This document shows positions 1 to 8,296 of a DNA stretch of 64,000 nucleotides, in pieces (positions within the stretch are counted from its first letter, which is position 1; every line of letters starts with the position of its first letter). Source of the DNA: VRUE01 sp963764365 (GTDB taxonomy: Bacteria > Actinomycetota > Thermoleophilia > Solirubrobacterales > 70-9). The notes beneath the pieces were generated by a model, which did not search any database, was not told the origin of the DNA, and saw nothing but the letters and a program-made list of their open reading frames with translations. The stretch is from contig CAVXSI010000022.1 of NCBI GenBank assembly GCA_963764365.1, positions 186,001 to 250,000 on the forward strand. Reading direction: 5' to 3'. A program made the position numbers and the translations under genes.

Positions 1-12
1 TAGGCGATCGCA

Positions 13-129
13 CCCCTGGATACGGCCCAGGACACGGCGCGGATTCGGCCCCGTCGCGAATCCCACATGGCGCTGCCATGCGGAATCCGCGCCGGGGCCG
101 CCCCGCTTGGTCCCGAACCGTCCCAGGGG
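13..129. repeat. Large imperfect palindrome at the left edge
   Basis: The outer arms are CCCCTGG (13-19) and CCAGGGG (123-129). A perfect 11-bp inner pair follows, GGCGCGGATTC (36-46) with GAATCCGCGCC (83-93), and a small central CATGG/CCATG stem sits at 66-80. The size (about 117 bp) and nested-arm layout match the other long palindromes of this window, although the core sequence differs. I see no gene in the first 314 bases. The element may be a dispersed repeat or a terminator for a gene to the left. Confidence 0.5.
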
Positions 130-314
130 CACGCCCCCTAACGGGATAGGGCCGAAGCCTGAATCCACCGAGGTCGGCGAGACTCTCCGCTTCGCAGGCC
201 GAGCCGGGGGGCCGATTCCCGCTCACCCTGGTGGTGGTGCTACCTGGGTGGAGGGAAGTGGATCCCGGCGCAGGGATGCGGAGTAAAGAGGCCGGCGAGA
301 TCGGTGGATTCGGG

Positions 315-1250
315 CTAAGGCTGGCCTCCCCCTTCAGCCCGATCCCGAAGGCTTGCCCCACGCCCCGGGAAGAGCGCCTGGCGAGCGTGCGCCCGGTAGA
401 CGCGACCGGGTTGGCTGGGAAGGACCGCCGCCGCCAGCGCTCGCACCGCGTAGGACCAGGCAGTGAGAACGCGCACCGCCAATGCCGCCGTCCCCCCATG
501 GTGCTTGCGCATGTAGAGGTCGCGGTTGCGGTGGAATTCGACGATCCGCGGCAGGCCGGCGGCGAGGTCGGTCGAGAGCTGGTCGTGATGGACGGCCTCC
601 GCCGCGGGAACGAAGAGCGTGTGCCGGCCCCGGTCGGCCAACCGCCTGCAGAAATCGCACTCGTCGTAGTAGACGAAGAAGGCCGGGTCGAGATAGCCGA
701 CCTCGGCGGCAGCCTCGCGCCGGACCAGCAGGGCGCTCGACTGCGCCCAGTCGACCCGCCGGGTGACGGTTTCCCTGCTCTGCACGGTCAGCGGCCGATG
801 CAGGAAGAGGGCACCGGCCAGCGCCGTGCCAACCCCGGGGAAGCGCCAGGCGCAGGGGACGGGCCTGCCGCCGGAGTCGAGCAGCCGCGCCCCGGCGGCC
901 CCGGCGCGCGGGTCGCCGTCGAGCGCCGCGACCAGCGCCTCGGCGGCGCCCGGTCGCAGCTCGGAGTCCTCGTTCAGCAAGAGGCAGTAGCGGCCGGCCG
1001 CCTCGCGCATCATGGTCGAGTCGTTCTCCGCCTTGCCGGCGCGTCGCTCCAGCGCGATCAGGCGGACATCGCCGCCACGCGCCCGCACCGCCTCGGCCGA
1101 GCCGTCGTCGGAGGCGTTGTCGAGGACGAGGATCTCGCGCTCGACCCCCGCCGGATGGGTGCGCTCGATCGCGTCGAGGCAGGCGAGCAGGTGCTCGCGG
1201 CCGTTCGTGTTCACGACGCAGTAGGAGAGCGCGGGTTCCACGCGGGTCAC
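315..1250 (-). CDS. Family 2 glycosyltransferase (GT-A fold)
   Basis: A predicted 311-residue inverting glycosyltransferase that would move a sugar from a nucleotide donor onto a surface-glycan intermediate at the cytoplasmic side of the membrane. The nucleotide-binding start VVNTNGR is at residues 12-18, VLDNASDDGS at 42-51 and the acidic NEDSEL motif at 93-98. A YYDECDFCRRL stretch further on is typical of rhamnosyl-type GT2 enzymes. The GTG at 1250 is chosen because homology begins about ten residues later and the longer frame upstream is low-complexity. It is divergent from the GT4 gene at 1426. Donor and acceptor cannot be read from sequence. Confidence 0.88.
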   Translation of the reverse strand: MTRVEPALSYCVVNTNGREHLLACLDAIERTHPAGVEREILVLDNASDDGSAEAVRARGGDVRLIALERRAGKAENDSTMMREAAGRYCLLLNEDSELRPGAAEALVAALDGDPRAGAAGARLLDSGGRPVPCAWRFPGVGTALAGALFLHRPLTVQSRETVTRRVDWAQSSALLVRREAAAEVGYLDPAFFVYYDECDFCRRLADRGRHTLFVPAAEAVHHDQLSTDLAAGLPRIVEFHRNRDLYMRKHHGGTAALAVRVLTAWSYAVRALAAAVLPSQPGRVYRAHARQALFPGRGASLRDRAEGGGQP

Positions 1251-1425
1251 GATAATCGTCGGCGCATGACCCCCCGGCCCCGCACATCCGGATGACGCGC
1301 GTGGCACTGCGCATACCTGCGTCCTCGGCCCCGCCCCTGGCGCTGCCGAGGACGGCGCCCTGCATCCTTGGCCTACCTGGCCAAGCACGTTCCCGGCTGC
1401 ACGTTGCCGGGGGGTCAGGCGCCTG
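1251..1425. promoter_or_regulatory. Divergent intergenic region with two hairpins
   Basis: This 175-bp stretch separates divergent glycosyltransferase genes and must hold both promoters. It contains an 8-bp stem GTCCTCGG/CCGAGGAC (1321-1328 with 1346-1353) and a 7-bp stem CTTGGCC/GGCCAAG (1367-1373 with 1379-1385). I cannot point to a convincing -10/-35 pair. Confidence 0.35.
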
Positions 1426-2571
1426 ATGAAGGTGCAATTGGTCGATCCCTCGGCCTTCACGCCGCCCTACGATCGTGCGCTCGCCGCGGCCCTGGCCCGC
1501 GCCGGCGCCGAGGTCGAGCTGCTCACCAGCCGATTTCTCTACGGACCGGTCCCGGCGCCGGAGGGCTACCGGGTGCAGGAGCGCTTCTACCGCCGCACCG
1601 CCGCCCGCGGCCTCGACGCGCCCTTCCGCCGCGCCTTCAAGGCGAGCGAGCACGTCGGCGACATGCTGCGCTTCCGCCGCGACTCGGGCCGAGCCCGGCA
1701 CGCCGGCGCTGTCATGGGCCCCGACGTCGTCCATTACCAGTGGCTGACCTTCCCCTGGGTCGATCCCGCCCTGCTGCCGCCGGCCCGCCCCCGCCTGATG
1801 ACCGCCCACTACGTGCTGCCGCCGCGCCCGCGACGCAGGCAGCTCGCCGCCGCCCGCCGGGCCTTCGGCGCGATGGACGCCGTCGTCGCCCACTCCGAGC
1901 ACGGCGCGCGTCGCTTGCGCGAGACGGTGGGCCTCGACCCCGCCCGCGTCCGCGTGATCCACCACGGCGCCTTCGACTACCTGACCCGGCTGCCACGGGA
2001 GGCGCCGCTGCCGCCCGAGCTGGAGGGCGCCGAGGGGCCGGTGATCCTCTTCTTCGGCCTGCTGCGCCCATATAAGGGGATCGACACCCTGCTCGAGGCG
2101 TTCCGCCGGGTCGAGGGCGCCGAGCTGTGGATCGCCGGCAATCCGCGGATGGAGGTCGAGCCGCTGCGCCGCCTCGCCGCCGAGGCGCCGGGGCGGGTCC
2201 GCTTCCTCGCCCGCTTCGTCGAGGACGCCGAGATCCCGGCGATCATGCGCCGCGCCGACGTCGTCGCCCTCCCCTACCGCGACGTCGAGCACTCCGGCGT
2301 CCTCTACGCTGCCCTCGCCTTCGGCAAGCCGCTGGTCCTGAGCGCCGTCGGCGGCTTCCCCGAGGTGGCGGAAACCGGCGCCGCCCGCCTCGTCCCGCCC
2401 GAGGATCCCGAAGCCCTCGCAACCACCCTCGACGAGCTGCTCACCGACGAAGCCGCCCGCACGGAGCTGTCCGAAGCCGCCACCCGCGCCGCGACCGGCC
2501 CCTACTCCTGGGACGCCGCCGCCGCCGCGACCCTGACCCTCTATCGCCAGCTCCTCGAAGGGAGGGAGTAG
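1426..2571 (+). CDS. Family 4 glycosyltransferase (GT-B fold)
   Basis: A 381-residue retaining GT-B glycosyltransferase, probably adding a hexose during assembly of a surface polysaccharide. The start MKVQLVDPSAFTPPYD is the usual N-terminal Rossmann strand plus Gly/Pro loop. The C-terminal donor domain shows FFGLLRPYKGIDTLLEAF (about 207-224) and an E-x7-E-like segment EHSGVLYAALAFGKP (about 288-302), which binds the nucleotide sugar. The length is normal for the family. It lies directly upstream of a membrane GT2 gene, separated only by the palindrome-rich stretch at 2585-2815, and is divergent from another GT2 gene, so the three form one glycan locus. The exact linkage made is unknown. Confidence 0.92.
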   Translation: MKVQLVDPSAFTPPYDRALAAALARAGAEVELLTSRFLYGPVPAPEGYRVQERFYRRTAARGLDAPFRRAFKASEHVGDMLRFRRDSGRARHAGAVMGPDVVHYQWLTFPWVDPALLPPARPRLMTAHYVLPPRPRRRQLAAARRAFGAMDAVVAHSEHGARRLRETVGLDPARVRVIHHGAFDYLTRLPREAPLPPELEGAEGPVILFFGLLRPYKGIDTLLEAFRRVEGAELWIAGNPRMEVEPLRRLAAEAPGRVRFLARFVEDAEIPAIMRRADVVALPYRDVEHSGVLYAALAFGKPLVLSAVGGFPEVAETGAARLVPPEDPEALATTLDELLTDEAARTELSEAATRAATGPYSWDAAAAATLTLYRQLLEGRE

Positions 2572-2584
2572 GGGAGTCCTCGAA

Positions 2585-2815
2585 GGGAGGGGATAGGGGT
2601 CTCCAGAGGGCGCGGCGTCATGTTTTTCGCACAGACCACTTGGCGAGAGCGGAAGCGCGACCGGCGAAAAACCCAGCAACCGGCGGAGACCCCTACCCCC
2701 TCCCCCCAAGAACCTCAGATTTCGCACAGTCCACCCTGCGAGAGCGGGGGCCCGTCCGGCGAAAAACCCAGCAACCGGCGGAGACCCCTATCCCCTCCCC
2801 CCAAGAACCTCAGAT
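2585..2815. repeat. Long palindrome (family B, copy 1) with tandem 95-bp duplication
   Basis: The outer arms are GGAGGGGATAGGGGTCTCC (2586-2604) and GGAGACCCCTACCCCCTCC (2685-2703), with inner arms GTTTTTCGC (2622-2630) and GCGAAAAAC. The right half is then repeated in tandem: 2626-2720 and 2721-2815 are 95-bp units with near-identical 3' parts (GGCGAAAAACCCAGCAACCG then GGAGACCCCTA). The inner core TTTTTCGC...GCGAAAAA is shared with the palindromes at 9064, 11221 and 61824. It fills the gap between two glycosyltransferase genes. Confidence 0.85.
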
Positions 2816-2824
2816 AATCCCCCG

Positions 2825-3955
2825 ATGCTCGCCATAGCCATCGTCTTCTGGGTAGCGATCGGCCTGATCGCCTACACCCACGTCGGCTACCCGCTGGTGC
2901 TGCGCGCCCTGCTCGCCCTGCGTCGCCGTCCGACCCTGCGACCGGGGACCTGGGACGAGTCGCCCCGCGTCTCCCTGATCGTCGCGGCCTACGACGAGCA
3001 GGACGCGATCGCCGCCAAGGTCGCCGACGCGCTCGCGCTCGACTACCCGCGCGAGCGGCTCGAGCTGATCGTCGCCTCCGACGGCTCCGCCGACGCGACG
3101 GTCGAGCGCGCCCGCGCCGCCGGCGCCGACCTCGTCCTCGACCTGCCGCGCGGCGGCAAGGTCGCCGCCCAGAACGCCGCCGCCGAGCGCGCCTCCGGGG
3201 AGATCCTCGCCTTCTCCGACGCCAACAGCGCCTGGGCGCCGGACGCCCTCCGCCACCTGGTCGAGCCCTTCGCCGACCCGGCGGTCGGCTACGCCTGCGG
3301 CCAGGTCCGCTTCGTCGACGCCGGCGGCGACAACCTCGAGGGTGGCTACTGGCGCTACGAGATGGCGGTGCGGGAGATGGAGTCCGGGCTCGCCGGCGTC
3401 ACCGCCGGCAACGGCGCGATCTACGCGGTCCGCCGCGACGCCTATCTGCCGCTGCCGCCGTCCGGCAGCCACGACCTGTCCTTCCCCTTCCTGCTGGCCA
3501 AGCGCGGCCGCCGCTCGCTCTACCTGCCCTGGGCGCGGGCGGAGGAGAAGATGGTGCCGACGCTGGAGGGCGAGCTGGCTCGCAAACGGCGGATGATGGT
3601 CGGCCTCTGGGACATCGTCGTCGGCGAAGGGATGCTGTCGCCGCGCGGCTATCCGCCGCTCTACGCCTTCGAGCTCGCCTCGCACCGGCTGCTGCGCTAC
3701 GCGACTCCGCTGCTCCACCTGGCCGCCCTCGCCGCCAACTTCGCCCTGCTCGGCCAGGGCCGGGTCTACGCGGCGACCCTCGCCGCCCAGCTCGCGCTGC
3801 TCGCCGCGGCGCTGCTCGGCCGCCGGGCGAAGGCGGCGCCGTTCCGCATCGCTCGCTACTACGTCGAGACCACCGCCTCGATCGCGCTCGGCCTCTGGGA
3901 CCGAGCCCGGCACGGCGCCCCGGGCGCCTGGGAGAAGCCCGAGGGGACCAGGTGA
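2825..3955 (+). CDS. Membrane-anchored family 2 glycosyltransferase
   Basis: A 376-residue GT2 enzyme with one N-terminal membrane helix (about residues 3-31), a cytoplasmic GT-A domain and a hydrophobic C-terminal part (about 287-330), the layout of chain-extending polysaccharide glycosyltransferases. Visible motifs are VSLIVAAYDEQDAI, VASDGSADAT (about 83) and AFSDANSAW (about 128) for the metal/nucleotide site. RKRRMMVGLWD (about 256) lies where processive enzymes have QxxRW; the usual Q and W are not obvious, so processivity is uncertain. It follows the GT4 gene, and the sugar-phosphate transferase is 106 bp downstream, so the genes probably act in one glycan pathway. Confidence 0.9.
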   Translation: MLAIAIVFWVAIGLIAYTHVGYPLVLRALLALRRRPTLRPGTWDESPRVSLIVAAYDEQDAIAAKVADALALDYPRERLELIVASDGSADATVERARAAGADLVLDLPRGGKVAAQNAAAERASGEILAFSDANSAWAPDALRHLVEPFADPAVGYACGQVRFVDAGGDNLEGGYWRYEMAVREMESGLAGVTAGNGAIYAVRRDAYLPLPPSGSHDLSFPFLLAKRGRRSLYLPWARAEEKMVPTLEGELARKRRMMVGLWDIVVGEGMLSPRGYPPLYAFELASHRLLRYATPLLHLAALAANFALLGQGRVYAATLAAQLALLAAALLGRRAKAAPFRIARYYVETTASIALGLWDRARHGAPGAWEKPEGTR

Positions 3956-4061
3956 GGATGTGACCGGCGCATCTCGGCGTCCCCGGTCGCTCGCGTGCAG
4001 AGCGGGCCACGCTCCCTGCGTCCTCGATCTGCTTGATCACATGCACCGTCGGTAGCCAGAA

Positions 4062-4625
4062 ATGCCCAGGCCCGTCGACATACTCATTGCATCGGTTGCC
4101 CTGATCGCACTCTCGCCCGTGCTCCTCGCCGCTGCGATTGCGATCAAGTTGACCAGTCGCGGCCCGGTGGTCTACCGGCAGCGGCGGGTCGGCAAGGACG
4201 GGGTCGAGTTCGAGATGCTGAAGCTGCGGACGATGGTCGCGGGCTCCGACCCGGTCGGGGTCGGCACCGTCGTCAGCCGCGACGACCCGCGGGTCACCGC
4301 CGCCGGCCGCTTCCTCCGCCGCAGCTCGCTCGACGAGCTGCCGAACCTGGTCAACGTCCTGCGCGGCGAGATGGCGATCGTCGGCCCGCGCCCGACCATC
4401 CCCGCCCAGGTGAAGGACTACACGCCGCGCCAGCACCGCCGCCACGAGGTCCGTCCCGGCCTCACCGGCCTGGCCCAGGTGCAGGGCCGCGCCGGCATCC
4501 CCTGGGAGGAGCGGATCGAGCGCGACGTCGAGTACGTCGAAGACCGCAGCGCGATGCTCGACGTGCGAATCCTCGCCCGAACCGCGGCGCTCCTCCTGAC
4601 GGGCCGCGGCCTCGCCCCCGATTAG
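4062..4625 (+). CDS. Initiating sugar-phosphate transferase (bacterial sugar transferase family)
   Basis: A 187-residue monotopic phosphoglycosyl transferase (PF02397-type). Such enzymes move a sugar 1-phosphate from a UDP-sugar to undecaprenyl phosphate and so start a lipid-linked glycan. The single N-terminal membrane segment (residues about 5-30, LIASVALIALSPVLLAAAIA) enters the membrane hairpin. The catalytic core shows FEMLKLRTM, the Asp-Glu pair in SSLDELPNL, the GPRPTIP motif and the PGLTGLAQVQGR motif. The length matches the minimal PglC-like core without the extra WbaP membrane domains. It lies at the end of the glycosyltransferase run, and its stop codon touches the 51-bp repeat at 4625. 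Confidence 0.95.
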   Translation: MPRPVDILIASVALIALSPVLLAAAIAIKLTSRGPVVYRQRRVGKDGVEFEMLKLRTMVAGSDPVGVGTVVSRDDPRVTAAGRFLRRSSLDELPNLVNVLRGEMAIVGPRPTIPAQVKDYTPRQHRRHEVRPGLTGLAQVQGRAGIPWEERIERDVEYVEDRSAMLDVRILARTAALLLTGRGLAPD

Positions 4626-4675
4626 ACGTGCCGTGAGTTATGTGCCCATATAGGGGGTCTAAAACACGGCACGTC
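4625..4675 (+). repeat. 51-bp palindromic element, family A, copy 1
   Basis: A 51-bp hairpin with terminal arms GACGTGCCGTG and CACGGCACGTC around the conserved centre GTGCCCATATAGGGGGTCTA. The same element recurs at 18307-18357 (reverse orientation, inside dnaE2) and at 34767-34817. It begins at the last base of the upstream stop codon and ends 16 bp before the next gene. No T-run follows, so it is not a standard terminator. Confidence 0.92.
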
Positions 4676-4691
4676 CCGGTAGGGTCGGGTT

Positions 4692-5237
4692 GTGGCTGAG
4701 CGGCCTGAGGTATCGCTGCGACCGTTCGAGCCCGGCGACGCCGCGGCCGTGCATCGCTGGTTCAACAACCCGGAGGCGACGAAGACGCTGATGGAGCAGC
4801 GCGACGGGTTCTCGCCCGCCGAAGCCGAGGCCTGGGTCGGCCGCGCGATCGACGGCCCGGACGAGGACCGCAAGTACGCGATCGTGGTCGAGGGCTACGC
4901 CGAGCCGGTCGGCTTCACCGCGCTCTACGGCCTGTTTCGCCAGACCGCGCCGGAGCTCGGGGCGCTGATCGGCGACGACGTGCGCGGCAAGGGCGTCGGC
5001 CGGCGCGCCGAGGCGCTGACGATCGCCAGGGCCTTCGACGAGTTCGGCGCCCACCGCGTCTACGGCCGCATTCCGGCCCGCAACGAGGTGGCGAAGAGGA
5101 CGGTGACGGGGCTCGGCTGGAAGCACGAGGGGACGATGCGGGGCCACCTCCGCCGCCCCGACGGGGTCGACGACTGCGAGATTTGGGGCGTGCTGCCGGA
5201 GGAGTTCCGCGCCGCCGCCGCGAATTTCCTGCCGTGA
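4692..5237 (+). CDS. GNAT family N-acetyltransferase
   Basis: A 181-residue acetyltransferase of the RimJ/RimL type, which transfers acetyl from acetyl-CoA to an amine. The opening VSLRPFEPGDAAAVHRWFNNPEATK is the usual first strand and helix. The pyrophosphate-binding loop DDVRGKGVGRRAEAL (R-x-x-G-x-G) and the later AHRVYGRIPARNEVAKRTVTGLGWKHEGTMRG segment complete the fold. The GTG start gives the expected N-terminus. Its position between an initiating sugar transferase and a FemAB-like transferase suggests an amino-sugar or peptidoglycan substrate, which is inference only. Confidence 0.9.
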   Translation: MAERPEVSLRPFEPGDAAAVHRWFNNPEATKTLMEQRDGFSPAEAEAWVGRAIDGPDEDRKYAIVVEGYAEPVGFTALYGLFRQTAPELGALIGDDVRGKGVGRRAEALTIARAFDEFGAHRVYGRIPARNEVAKRTVTGLGWKHEGTMRGHLRRPDGVDDCEIWGVLPEEFRAAAANFLP

Positions 5238-5245
5238 CCGACTGC

Positions 5246-5303
5246 GGACCACGCCCCTGTTCCTTTGCCTCGCCATTCGCTGGAAAGGAACAGCGGAGCG
5301 GGG
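5246..5303. repeat. Palindromic element, family C, copy 1
   Basis: A perfect stem CTGTTCCTTT (5257-5266) with AAAGGAACAG (5284-5293), continuing on the right as CGGAGCGGGG. The right arm is identical to that of the element inside dnaE2 at 15726-15784. It fills the gap between the GNAT gene and the FemAB-like gene. Confidence 0.8.
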
Positions 5304-5307
5304 TTTT

Positions 5308-6297
5308 ATGAGTTTCGCCGCCGAGCTGATCGCTGACCGGGGGGCCACGGTCGAGGGCGAGGAGTTCTTTCGCTCGCGCCCCTTCCTCGACGCCGAGGGC
5401 GTCACGCACACGCTGCGAATCGGTGGCGGCGACACCGAGCTGCTGGCACCGCTGATCGTCCGCGATATCCCCGGCAGCAAAGAGCGCGACGCGATCTCCC
5501 CCTACGGCTACGCGGGCCTGGTCTCGCCCGCCGGCGTTCGCAGTTTCCGTCGCCATGGGTCAGAAAGTGCGAACGCCGATGGGGGGGTGGGAGGTGCGAC
5601 CCCGCTCGACCCGGCCGAGGTCGACTTCTCGGCGACCGGGCTGGTCTCGATCTTCCTCCGGCACACGCTCGGCGAGCCGCCGCTCGCCGGCGCCGGCGAG
5701 CGCAACACCGTCCAGGTCGCGGATCCGGCGCTGCCGCGCAAGAGCCGCCCCAGCGACCGCGCCCAGCTGAGGAGGAACCGCCGCGCCGGCTACGGGGTGG
5801 AGGTCTGCTCGGGCCCTCAGACCGACGCCGAGCAGCGCGCCGGCTTCCTCGCCGCCTACGAGCAGACGATGCGCCGCGCCGGCGCCGGCGAGCGCTACTT
5901 CTTCGGCGCCGACTGGTTCGACCGCATCCTCGCGTCGCCGGCTTCCTGGCTCGCCCTCTGCCGGGAACCGGAGGGCGAGGTCGCCGCCGCCTCGGTCGCG
6001 GCCCGCAGCGACGGATTCCTCCACTACTTCCTCAGCGGCACCGCCGATCGCCACCTGCGCGACTCGCCGATGAAGAACGTCGTCGCGGCTCTGGTCGACC
6101 TCGCCGAAGAGCAGAGCCTGCCGCTCAACCTCGGCGGCGGCATCTCCCGCGGCGACCCGCTGGAGGAGTTCAAGCGCGGCTTCGCCAACCGCGAGCAGCC
6201 CTGGCACGTCTCGGAGATCGTCTGCGATCGGGACGCCTACCAGCGGCTCGCCGCCGGCCGCGAGCCGGCGGGATTCTTCCCCGCCTACCGGACCTAG
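5308..6297 (+). CDS. FemAB-like / GNAT-fold transferase
   Basis: A 329-residue protein of the FemAB or PF13480 GNAT-like superfamily, whose members attach amino acids or acyl groups to cell-wall or surface-glycan precursors. The N-terminal half has the substrate-side SPYGYAGLVSP motif. The C-terminal half has LRRNRRAGYGVEVCSG, a predicted helix YEQTMRRAGAGERYFFGADWF, the strand pair AASVAARSDGFLHYFLSGT and the NLGGGISRGDPLEEFKRGFA loop, which are typical. An in-frame hairpin (5532-5578) interrupts the N-terminal domain just after SPAGV. It belongs to the surface-glycan locus. The acceptor substrate is unknown. Confidence 0.82.
   Translation: MSFAAELIADRGATVEGEEFFRSRPFLDAEGVTHTLRIGGGDTELLAPLIVRDIPGSKERDAISPYGYAGLVSPAGVRSFRRHGSESANADGGVGGATPLDPAEVDFSATGLVSIFLRHTLGEPPLAGAGERNTVQVADPALPRKSRPSDRAQLRRNRRAGYGVEVCSGPQTDAEQRAGFLAAYEQTMRRAGAGERYFFGADWFDRILASPASWLALCREPEGEVAAASVAARSDGFLHYFLSGTADRHLRDSPMKNVVAALVDLAEEQSLPLNLGGGISRGDPLEEFKRGFANREQPWHVSEIVCDRDAYQRLAAGREPAGFFPAYRT
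5532..5578. repeat. In-frame hairpin inside the FemAB-like gene
   Basis: Arms of 16 bp, CGGCGTTCGCAGTTTC (5532-5547) and GAAAGTGCGAACGCCG (5563-5578), pair with one mismatch around a 15-nt loop. They encode about residues 75-90 (VRSFRRHGSESANA), and a Gly-rich stretch follows. The reading frame is kept. The peptide looks unlike the flanking FemAB fold and probably forms a surface loop (inference). Confidence 0.7.
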
Positions 6298-6305
6298 AAG
6301 CCCTC

Positions 6306-7181
6306 CTATCTGCCCAGCGGGGAGCCGGCCTGGCGCCCGTTTCCGTTCGGCTTGGACTCCAAGGGCCCCGTCGCGCTCGACGCCGACCAGACCTCGTCCA
6401 GGAACAGCGCCAGCTCGGCGGTCAGCCGCCGCGGCGCGATCCGCCACTCCAGCGGCGATCGGGCCTCGACCAGCCGTGCCTGCGGCAACTCCTCGACCAG
6501 CATCCCCGAGTCGCTGAACGGGTGCAGCGGGTCGCGGGGATGACCGACGATCAGCGCCGGCTGGCGGATCCCCCGGCGCTGCTCGCGCGGCGGCGCCGTC
6601 TCCCCCAGCAGCAGCCCCTCGAGCACGGCGATCGACGGTCCCGGCCGCCGCCGCAGCCAGTCGAGCCCGATGTCGAGCAGGAAGTTGGTCCGCGGCAGCA
6701 GCGAGGCGAGCCGCGAGGAGACCTCGACCGCGGGCCGTCCGGCCCGCAGCCCGAGCAGGATCGGGGCGAAGATCCCCGCGACCGCCGCCAGGGCGTTGTC
6801 GAGCACCGGCATCTCGATGAACATGCCCTCCACCCGCTCCGGGTGCCGCACCGCCAGCTCGAGCGCCACGTTGGCCCCCAGCGAGGTGCCGCCGACCACC
6901 GTGGTCGGCAGCTCCAGGTGGTCGAGCAGGGCGAGGACCTGCTCGGCGAACAGCGGCATCGAGTAGAGCCGCAGATCCTCCGGCTGGTCGGAGCGGCCGT
7001 GCCCCAGCAGGTCGACGCAGATCACCCGGTTGCCGCGCTCGGCCAGCGCCGGGCCGAGCCGCTCGAACATGCGGCGGTTCATCAGCAGGCCGTGGACGAG
7101 GACGATCGGCCGCCCGGCCTCGCCGTACTCCTCGAAGCCGATCCGCTGCCCCTGGTGATCGAAGCCCGGCAGCGCGATCAA
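6306..7181 (-). CDS. Alpha/beta-fold hydrolase
   Basis: A 291-residue hydrolase. The oxyanion segment IVLVHGLLMNRRMF, the nucleophile elbow VVGGTSLGANVAL (Ser in G-x-S-x-G with T before it), the acid region IVGHPRDPLHPFSD and a final helix are visible. The usual C-terminal catalytic His is not clear: SPLEWRI stands near the expected GH position. The TTG start at 7181 forms a 4-nt TTGA overlap with the stop of metF, so the two are translationally coupled. The substrate is unknown; an ester or lactone is possible. The longer frame upstream only shadows metF. Confidence 0.85.
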   Translation of the reverse strand: MIALPGFDHQGQRIGFEEYGEAGRPIVLVHGLLMNRRMFERLGPALAERGNRVICVDLLGHGRSDQPEDLRLYSMPLFAEQVLALLDHLELPTTVVGGTSLGANVALELAVRHPERVEGMFIEMPVLDNALAAVAGIFAPILLGLRAGRPAVEVSSRLASLLPRTNFLLDIGLDWLRRRPGPSIAVLEGLLLGETAPPREQRRGIRQPALIVGHPRDPLHPFSDSGMLVEELPQARLVEARSPLEWRIAPRRLTAELALFLDEVWSASSATGPLESKPNGNGRQAGSPLGR

Positions 7182-8122
7182 CCAGTCGGATCGGTTTGCG
7201 TCGCCGGCGGGGCGATGCCGGCGCCCAGCTCCGGGCCCCGTGTGCGCTCCCAGGGGCGCGAGGCCTGCAGCGCGCCGAGCACCGCGCGGGTCGCCGGCGC
7301 CCGGTTGAGCGCGTAGAAGTGGATGCCCGGCGCGCCGGCGATCAGCAGCTCGGCGCACTGCTGCGAGGCGTAGGCGACGCCGAGCTCGAACTCGGCCCGC
7401 TCGTCTCCTGCGACCGCCTCGAACGCGGCTGCCAGCCGCGGCGGGATCGAGGCGTCGCAGAGCTCGCAGATCCGCTTCGTCTGGGCGAAGCCGGCGACCG
7501 GGATCACGCCGGCCAGGATCGGCACCCCGATCCCCGCCGCCCGCGCTGCCGCGACGAAGTCGAAGTAGACCTGATTGTCGAAGAACAGCTGCGTGATCAG
7601 GAAGGACGCCCCGGCCTCGACCTTCGACTTCAGGTAGGCGAGGTCGGTGGCGAGGTCGGGCGCCTCGGGGTGGACCTCGGGGAAGCAGGCGCCGCCGATC
7701 GTGAGGTCCCAGCGACTGCCGATGAAGGCCGCCAGCTCGGCCGCGCTTCCGAGCCCGCCCTCGGGCTGCTCGAAGTCCTGCTGCCCGCGCGGCGGGTCGC
7801 CGCGCAGCGCGAAGACGTTCTCGATCCCCGCCGCGGCGATCCGGTCGAGCGTCGCCGCCAGGCCGTCGGCCGTCTCGCCGACGCAGCTCAGGTGGGCCAT
7901 CGTCTCGAACCCGAGCTCGTCCTTCAGCTCCCGCGTTATCTCGACCGTGCCGTCCCGGGTCGAGCCGCCGGCGCCGTAGGTGACCGAGACGAAGTCGGGC
8001 CGCAGCTCGCGCAGCGACCGCGCCGTCGCGAACAGCTGCTCCGTCGCCTCGGCGGTCTTCGGCGGGAAGAGCTCGACCGAGAAGACCGGCCGCTTCGAGG
8101 CGAGGATGTCATCGATCCGCAT
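7178..8122 (-). CDS. metF: Methylenetetrahydrofolate reductase
   Basis: A 314-residue flavoprotein that reduces 5,10-methylene-THF to 5-methyl-THF for methionine synthesis in the cytoplasm. SVELFPPKTAEATEQL at the start carries the catalytic Glu of the TIM barrel. VSVTYGAGGSTRDGT, the NVFALRGDPP strand and FLITQLFFDNQVYFDF are all diagnostic, as is GIHFYALNR near the C-terminus. The length equals that of bacterial MetF. It is followed with a 4-nt overlap by the alpha/beta hydrolase gene. The 174 bp upstream, before the crotonase gene, hold a perfect CAGGGCCGGCCCTG palindrome but no recognised riboswitch. Confidence 0.96.
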   Translation of the reverse strand: MRIDDILASKRPVFSVELFPPKTAEATEQLFATARSLRELRPDFVSVTYGAGGSTRDGTVEITRELKDELGFETMAHLSCVGETADGLAATLDRIAAAGIENVFALRGDPPRGQQDFEQPEGGLGSAAELAAFIGSRWDLTIGGACFPEVHPEAPDLATDLAYLKSKVEAGASFLITQLFFDNQVYFDFVAAARAAGIGVPILAGVIPVAGFAQTKRICELCDASIPPRLAAAFEAVAGDERAEFELGVAYASQQCAELLIAGAPGIHFYALNRAPATRAVLGALQASRPWERTRGPELGAGIAPPATQTDPTG

Positions 8123-8296
8123 CGGGGGAGCGTAACGGGACGGTCAGGGCCGGCCCTGGCGTGCCCGGTTCCGAGACGACGCCGAGGCGGACCCCGCGCG
8201 GCGCCGAGCCCGACGGCGACGGCAGCGCGCAGGCACGTTTGATCGACAGGACCAACTGGACGTTTCGCCGCGATGCATGTGCGAGGATGCCCGCGG

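Noticed and set aside
334..2727. 797-residue frame on the minus strand spanning two glycosyltransferase genes
   Set aside because: It is Arg/Gly/Ala-rich without domains and overlaps the GT2 and GT4 genes, which have clear motifs. It is a GC-driven shadow.
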